Shown: piece by piece, positions 60,894 to 64,000 of the stretch
Numbering within the stretch: position 1 is the first letter of the stretch
How the letters are laid out: each line of letters begins with the position of its first letter
Made by a program: the position numbers and the translations under genes
The notes under the pieces: model-generated
What the model saw: the letters and a program-made list of their open reading frames with translations, nothing else
Databases searched by the model: none
What the model was told of the DNA's origin: nothing
Source of the DNA: Miltoncostaea sp050249835
GTDB lineage: Bacteria > Actinomycetota > Thermoleophilia > Miltoncostaeales > Miltoncostaeaceae
Assembly: GCA_050249835.1 (NCBI GenBank)
Contig: JBFWPT010000007.1
Location: 30,307-94,306, forward strand
Length of the DNA: 64,000 nucleotides
Direction of reading: 5' to 3'

Positions 60894-61754
60894 GTGCCCG
60901 CGCCCTCATCCCGTGTCCGCGAGTTGCTGGACGGACCGGGGGGCGGCCTCGTCGGGGTCGGGCCCTCGGCGCACGGGCGCCCCGGCACCGCGGCGCGCGG
61001 AACGCTCGCGCGGGCCCTGCGCCCCCACCTCGTCGCGGAGCGGGCGGTGGTGGAGGCCCTTGTGGAGGCGGTCGAGGCCCTCGAGGCGCGCATGGCGGCG
61101 GTCGAGAACCGGGAGCCCACGGCCCCTGCCGACCCGCCGGTGTGGCAGCCGCCCGACCTCGAGACGGCGATGGCCTCGATCTACAACACGACCGACGCCG
61201 AGGCGTTCGACGCGTCCGGGGCCCAGCAGGCCGACGAGCTGGCGGACCACCTGACCCCCGACCGCGTGGTGATGGACCTGGGCTGCGGCATCGGCCGCGT
61301 CGCCCGGCACGTCGCCCCCCGGGTGGGCCGCCTCATCGCGGCCGACTCCTCGCCGGCGATGCTGGCCTTCGCCCAGGAGCGCATGCCGGACGCGGACAAC
61401 GTGGACTTCGTGACGGTGGAGGGCACGCGCATCCCCGTCGCCGACGACGAGGTGGACTTCGCCTACTCGCTCGTCACGCTCCAGCACCTCGAGCGCGAGT
61501 CCGCGTTCCTGCTCCTGCGCGAGCTGCGCCGGGTCATGCGCCCCGGCGCGACCGCCCACCTCACGTTCGCCAACCTCGCCGCGCCCGAGTACCTGACGGC
61601 CTTCGTCCGGTACGCCGAGAACGGCGACGCCGCCGATCCGCGCCGCGCCCGCTTCTACACCGAGGAGGAGCTGCGGATCATGCTGGAGACGAGCGGCTTC
61701 GAGGCCGTGGGGATCGCGCGGGAGACCGAGCTGGTCGCCGTCGTGCGGGCCTAG
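60894..61754 (+). CDS. Class I SAM-dependent methyltransferase
   Basis: A 286-residue methyltransferase with motif I VVMDLGCGIGRVARHVAPRVG at about residues 124-144, the LIAADSSPAMLAFAQERMP segment and a SLVTLQHLERESA motif. The N-terminal 90 residues are a helical region with EALVEAVEALEARMAAVENRE, which may form a coiled coil. The start is GTG 60894, as CAGGAGG lies 5 nt upstream; ATG 60873 lies upstream of the ribosome site. It overlaps the convergent cupin gene by 4 bp (CTAG). Confidence 0.85.
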   Translation: MPAPSSRVRELLDGPGGGLVGVGPSAHGRPGTAARGTLARALRPHLVAERAVVEALVEAVEALEARMAAVENREPTAPADPPVWQPPDLETAMASIYNTTDAEAFDASGAQQADELADHLTPDRVVMDLGCGIGRVARHVAPRVGRLIAADSSPAMLAFAQERMPDADNVDFVTVEGTRIPVADDEVDFAYSLVTLQHLERESAFLLLRELRRVMRPGATAHLTFANLAAPEYLTAFVRYAENGDAADPRRARFYTEEELRIMLETSGFEAVGIARETELVAVVRA

Positions 61755-62170
61755 CCCGCCCGGTCCTCCCGGCCCGCCCACCAGTCGCGGCGGCCCTCGA
61801 CGTCCTCGCGGCGCCCGTCGCCGAGGCTCGGCGCGCCGATGACGAGCAGCTCCAGCCCCTCCGGCCCGGCCTCGTACCCGCGCCAGGTGCCGGGCGGGAC
61901 CCGCACCGCGTCCCACTCCTGGAGCTCCACGACCTCGTCGTCGAGCGCCATCCTCCCGCTCCCGCGGACGACGACGTACACCTCCTCCTGGACGGCGTGC
62001 GTGTGGCCGTAGGGGAAGCGGTGGCCGGGCGGTACGCGCTGGTGACTGAGCCCCGAGCGCTCGAGCCCGAGCGCGTCGGTCGCCAGGTGGAACTCCAGGT
62101 CCGGGTGGCCGTCGAACCGCCCGCCGACGTCCTCCAGGTCGTCCTTCAGGTTCCGGTGCGTGAACGGCAC
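61751..62170 (-). CDS. Cupin domain protein
   Basis: A 139-residue single-cupin protein. Cupin motif 1 is G-H-R-F-P-Y-G-H-T-H-x6-E-V-Y-V-V-V-x-G-S-G with the metal-binding His, His and Glu, and motif 2 includes AVRVPPGTWRGYEAG, with the His replaced by Arg or Tyr. It may therefore bind metal with fewer ligands or bind a sugar or small molecule. The start is GTG 62170. It converges with the methyltransferase and precedes, in the same orientation, arsC by 10 nt. Confidence 0.8.
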   Translation of the reverse strand: MPFTHRNLKDDLEDVGGRFDGHPDLEFHLATDALGLERSGLSHQRVPPGHRFPYGHTHAVQEEVYVVVRGSGRMALDDEVVELQEWDAVRVPPGTWRGYEAGPEGLELLVIGAPSLGDGRREDVEGRRDWWAGREDRAG

Positions 62171-62180
62171 GGGGGCGAGC

Positions 62181-62606
62181 CTACCCCCGCAGCAGCCCGG
62201 CGAGCATGTGCTCGACCCGCCCCCGGATCTCGTCGCGGATCCGCCGGACGGCCTCGATGCCCCCGGCCTGCGCGGGGTCGGCGAGTTCCCAGTCCTCGTA
62301 CCGCGTGCCGGGGAAGAAGGGGCACGCGTCGCCGCAGCCCATCGTCACCACGACGTCAGCGGTGCGGACCGCGTCGTCGGTGAGGGGCTTGGGGAAGGCC
62401 GCGGACATGTCCAGCCCGACCTCCGCCATGGCCGCGACCACGAGGGGGTTCACCCGGTCGGCGGGGTCCGACCCGGCCGACCGGACCCTCACGCGGCCGG
62501 CGCCCAGGTGATCCGTCAACAAGGCCGCCATCTGCGACCGGCCCGCGTTGTGGACGCACACGAACAGGACCTCCGGCGTGTGCTCCTCGTCCTGCGCGGC
62601 GGCCAT
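62181..62606 (-). CDS. arsC: Arsenate reductase, thioredoxin-coupled (LMW-PTP fold)
   Basis: A 141-residue ArsC. The P-loop C-x5-R reads CVHNAGRS, starting at Cys17, and the redox relay cysteines are in MGCGDACPFFPG. It reduces arsenate to arsenite in the cytoplasm through a Cys-Cys relay, reduced by thioredoxin or mycothiol systems. The ATG at 62606 follows a TAGCCT -10 box by 6 nt (leaderless). It is divergent from arsR-arsM and shares the ArsR operator. Confidence 0.93.
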   Translation of the reverse strand: MAAAQDEEHTPEVLFVCVHNAGRSQMAALLTDHLGAGRVRVRSAGSDPADRVNPLVVAAMAEVGLDMSAAFPKPLTDDAVRTADVVVTMGCGDACPFFPGTRYEDWELADPAQAGGIEAVRRIRDEIRGRVEHMLAGLLRG

Positions 62607-62612
62607 GCCCGG

Positions 62613-62652
62613 AGGCTATTCGATTGACAGTCCTCACTTCAATCGATAGATG
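62613..62652. promoter_or_regulatory. Divergent overlapping arsC/arsR promoters with ArsR operator TCGATTGA-N11-TCAATCGA
   Basis: The perfect 8-bp inverted repeat (62620-62627 and 62639-62646) covers the -35 of both promoters. arsR: TTGACA (62624-62629), 17 bp, TAGATG (62647-62652), ATG 7 nt later. arsC: TTGAAG (62642-62637 on minus), 18 bp, TAGCCT (62618-62613), ATG 6 nt later. Both are leaderless. Confidence 0.85.
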
Positions 62653-62659
62653 TAGATCG

Positions 62660-63031
62660 ATGGCGATCGATATCCCGCTCTCCCCGAAGCAGAAGCGCCC
62701 GGCCGGCGAGCCCTGCTGCGAGCCCGTCGTCTACCCGGACGTCGAACGCGCGCAGGCCGAGCGGATGGCCGCGGTCGCGAAGGCGCTCGGCGATCCCATC
62801 CGGCTCCAGTTGATCGACGTCCTGCGCAAGCACGCCGGCAAGGTCTGCGTCTGCGAGCTGATCCCGCTGTTCGACGTGGGCCAGTCGACCGTGTCGCACC
62901 ACCTCAAGGTGCTGCGGCAGGCGGGCCTGGTGGACTCGGAGCGGCAGGGCCTGTGGGCCTACTACTACGTCATCCCCGAGGCGCTCGCCGAGTTCGGCGC
63001 GTGGGTGGCCGGGACGCGGCAGGCGTCGTGA
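62660..63031 (+). CDS. arsR: ArsR/SmtB family transcriptional regulator
   Basis: A 123-residue ArsR. The winged helix spans AVAKALGDPIRLQLIDVLRKHAGKVCVCELIPLFDVGQSTVSHHLKVLRQAGLV; the CVCEL motif with Cys pair in the alpha-3 helix is the As(III) site of ArsR, and the N-terminal CCEP offers extra cysteines. Arsenite binding releases the repressor from the divergent operator just upstream. The ATG at 62660 is preferred to TTG 62624, which lies inside the -35 box. It overlaps arsM by 4 bp (GTGA). Confidence 0.93.
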   Translation: MAIDIPLSPKQKRPAGEPCCEPVVYPDVERAQAERMAAVAKALGDPIRLQLIDVLRKHAGKVCVCELIPLFDVGQSTVSHHLKVLRQAGLVDSERQGLWAYYYVIPEALAEFGAWVAGTRQAS

Positions 63032-63843
63032 GCGCGGGCGAGGTCCACGAGCAGTTGCGCCGGCGGTACGCCCAGGCGGCCGCCGAGGCGGGGGCCGGCA
63101 CGCGGCCCGGCATCGTCTCCGGCTGCGGTGAGGGCGGCTGCCGCGCCCCCGCGGACGCGGTGTTCGGCGGCGCGCTGTACGGAGAGGCCGAGCGGGGGGA
63201 CCTGCCCGGGACGGCCGTCGTGGCGAGCCTCGGGTGCGGCAACCCCACCTCCGTCGCCGACCTGCGCGAGGGGGACCGTGTTCTCGACCTCGGCTCCGGC
63301 GGCGGCATCGACGTCCTCCTCTCCGCGAGGCGGGTCGGCCCGGCCGGGAGGGTGTACGGCCTTGACATGACCGAGGAGATGCTCGCCCTCGCCCTCCGCA
63401 ACGCCGCAGATGCGGGCGCGACCAACGTCGAGTTCCTGAAGGGCCACATCGAGGAGATCCCCCTCCCCGCGGAGACGATCGACGTCGTCATCTCCAACTG
63501 CGTCGTCAACCTGTCCCCCGACAAGGCGGCGGTCCTCCGCGAGGTCTTCCGCGTCCTGCGGCCCGGAGGGCGGATCGGCATCAGCGACGTCGTGGCCGAG
63601 GACCGGCTCACGCCGGGCGAGCGCGCCGAGCGCGGAGGGTGGGCGGGCTGCATCGCCGGGGCGCTGTCGGTGGGCGAGTACCGCGCGTTCCTGGACGAGG
63701 CCGGCTTCGCCGACGTGGACATCCGCTTCACGCACGAGATCGCCGACGGCCTCCACGGCGCCATCGTGAGCGGGGCCAAGCCCGCCGACGCGCCGAGCAT
63801 CCTCGGCGCGGAGCCGGCCCCCGGCGGAGCCGGCTGCTGCTGA
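63028..63843 (+). CDS. arsM: Arsenite methyltransferase
   Basis: A 271-residue ArsM-type methyltransferase. Motif I is VLDLGSGGGIDVLLSARRVG, followed by YGLDMTEEML and NVEFLKGHIEEIPLP. Arsenite-binding cysteines are visible in CGEGGCRAP, SLGCGNP, ISNCVVNLS and GWAGCIAG, the latter two matching the conserved Cys pair of ArsM. The C-terminal AGCC adds a Cys pair. It methylates arsenite to volatile or less toxic species with SAM and thiols. The GTG start at 63028 overlaps arsR by 4 bp. Confidence 0.92.
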   Translation: MSAGEVHEQLRRRYAQAAAEAGAGTRPGIVSGCGEGGCRAPADAVFGGALYGEAERGDLPGTAVVASLGCGNPTSVADLREGDRVLDLGSGGGIDVLLSARRVGPAGRVYGLDMTEEMLALALRNAADAGATNVEFLKGHIEEIPLPAETIDVVISNCVVNLSPDKAAVLREVFRVLRPGGRIGISDVVAEDRLTPGERAERGGWAGCIAGALSVGEYRAFLDEAGFADVDIRFTHEIADGLHGAIVSGAKPADAPSILGAEPAPGGAGCC

Positions 63844-63875
63844 GGCCACGGCCGCACCGGCCGGGCGGTCGTGGA

Positions 63876-63917
63876 TGGCGGGACCCAGATTCGAACTGGG
63901 GACACCACGATTTTCAG
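63876..63917 (-). tRNA. 3' half of a tRNA-Phe (GAA), 5' half replaced; likely attachment site
   Basis: Read on the minus strand from 63917 the 42 nt fit a tRNA 3' half: anticodon loop CTGAAAA (anticodon GAA), stem strand TCGTG, variable loop GTGTC, T-arm CCCAG-TTCGAAT-CTGGG, acceptor strand TCCCGCC and discriminator A. The sequence immediately 5' on this strand (CGCGT) does not pair with TCGTG, no D-arm is present and no GGCGGGA 5' acceptor strand lies within 80 nt. So only the 3' half is present, as left by integrases that use tRNA genes as attB. Confidence 0.7.
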
Positions 63918-64000
63918 ACGCGATGGGTGGCGTCCCGAAAACCGCTTGACGATTGGGATCTCAGGCAGCGGCGGAATCCCCGCATGCTCTCCCGCATGGT

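Noticed and set aside
63876..63960. Complete tRNA gene
   Set aside because: Only the 3' half fits. There is no D-arm, no 5' acceptor strand, and the 5' anticodon stem does not pair.

Overview
This window is a contiguous, very GC-rich (about 74 percent by eye), densely coded bacterial chromosome segment. Genes are packed into long same-strand runs joined by 4-bp GTGA or ATGA overlaps, starts are often GTG, and TAnnnT boxes lie 6-7 nt before many start codons. Together with the gene content (SARP/BTAD regulator, A2-type cytochrome oxidase with a lipoprotein cytochrome c, DUF6325-SHOCT pair, trx-type ArsC), this suggests an actinobacterium, plausibly of the class Thermoleophilia; that placement is inference. 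No complete rRNA or tRNA gene, CRISPR array, insertion sequence or phage gene is seen, and no gene-free stretch exceeds about 300 bp.

Layout. 1-1.2 kb: 3' part of a TolB-like beta-propeller gene and an unrecognised Cys-rich gene on the other strand. 1.27-6.3 kb (minus): glcD-glcE-glcF glycolate oxidase and an FAD oxidoreductase. 6.4-8.8 kb (plus): small membrane protein, ctaB (heme O synthase), MFS exporter; an OsmC protein converges. 9.4-15.5 kb: terminal oxidase operon ctaC-ctaD-ctaE-cytochrome c, then an SDR and a VanX-type dipeptidase. 15.5-23.9 kb: a translationally coupled run with a UbiA prenyltransferase, ccmABCD heme export, a precorrin-2 dehydrogenase, hemA, hemC, a cobA-hemD fusion and a SAM hydrolase. 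Quinone, heme, cytochrome c and oxidase genes therefore lie side by side as a respiratory block. 23.9-27.8 kb (minus): a response-regulator/TrxR-like fusion, a cNMP-binding histidine kinase and an ATP-grasp protein.

27.8-34.4 kb (plus): DsbA-like protein, a large MalT-like ATPase carrying a C-terminal SARP DNA-binding domain, acetoacetate decarboxylase, bioY and a DUF5718 gene. The SARP gene and the decarboxylase have matching SARP-style heptamer repeats upstream. 34.5-43.1 kb: three consecutive large secreted multidomain proteins (glycosidase-like, beta-propeller, choice-of-anchor-D) that share one C-terminal module of about 90 residues. 43.1-48.4 kb: an alkyltransferase-like protein, an AAA ATPase, an MBL-fold hydrolase, a methyltransferase and membrane proteins. 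48.4-54.1 kb: a MalT-type LuxR regulator, a histidine kinase/response regulator pair and a DUF6325-SHOCT pair.

54.2-64 kb: methyltransferases, an arylsulfatase, a ChrB-like gene behind twin perfect palindromes, a frameshifted MerR gene with a textbook 20-bp-spacer promoter plus a CPVC membrane protein, a flavin monooxygenase, a cupin, and an arsenic locus (arsC divergent from arsR-arsM). The right edge carries a 42-nt 3' half of a tRNA-Phe whose 5' half is replaced, as expected at the attachment site of an integrated element lying mostly beyond the window.
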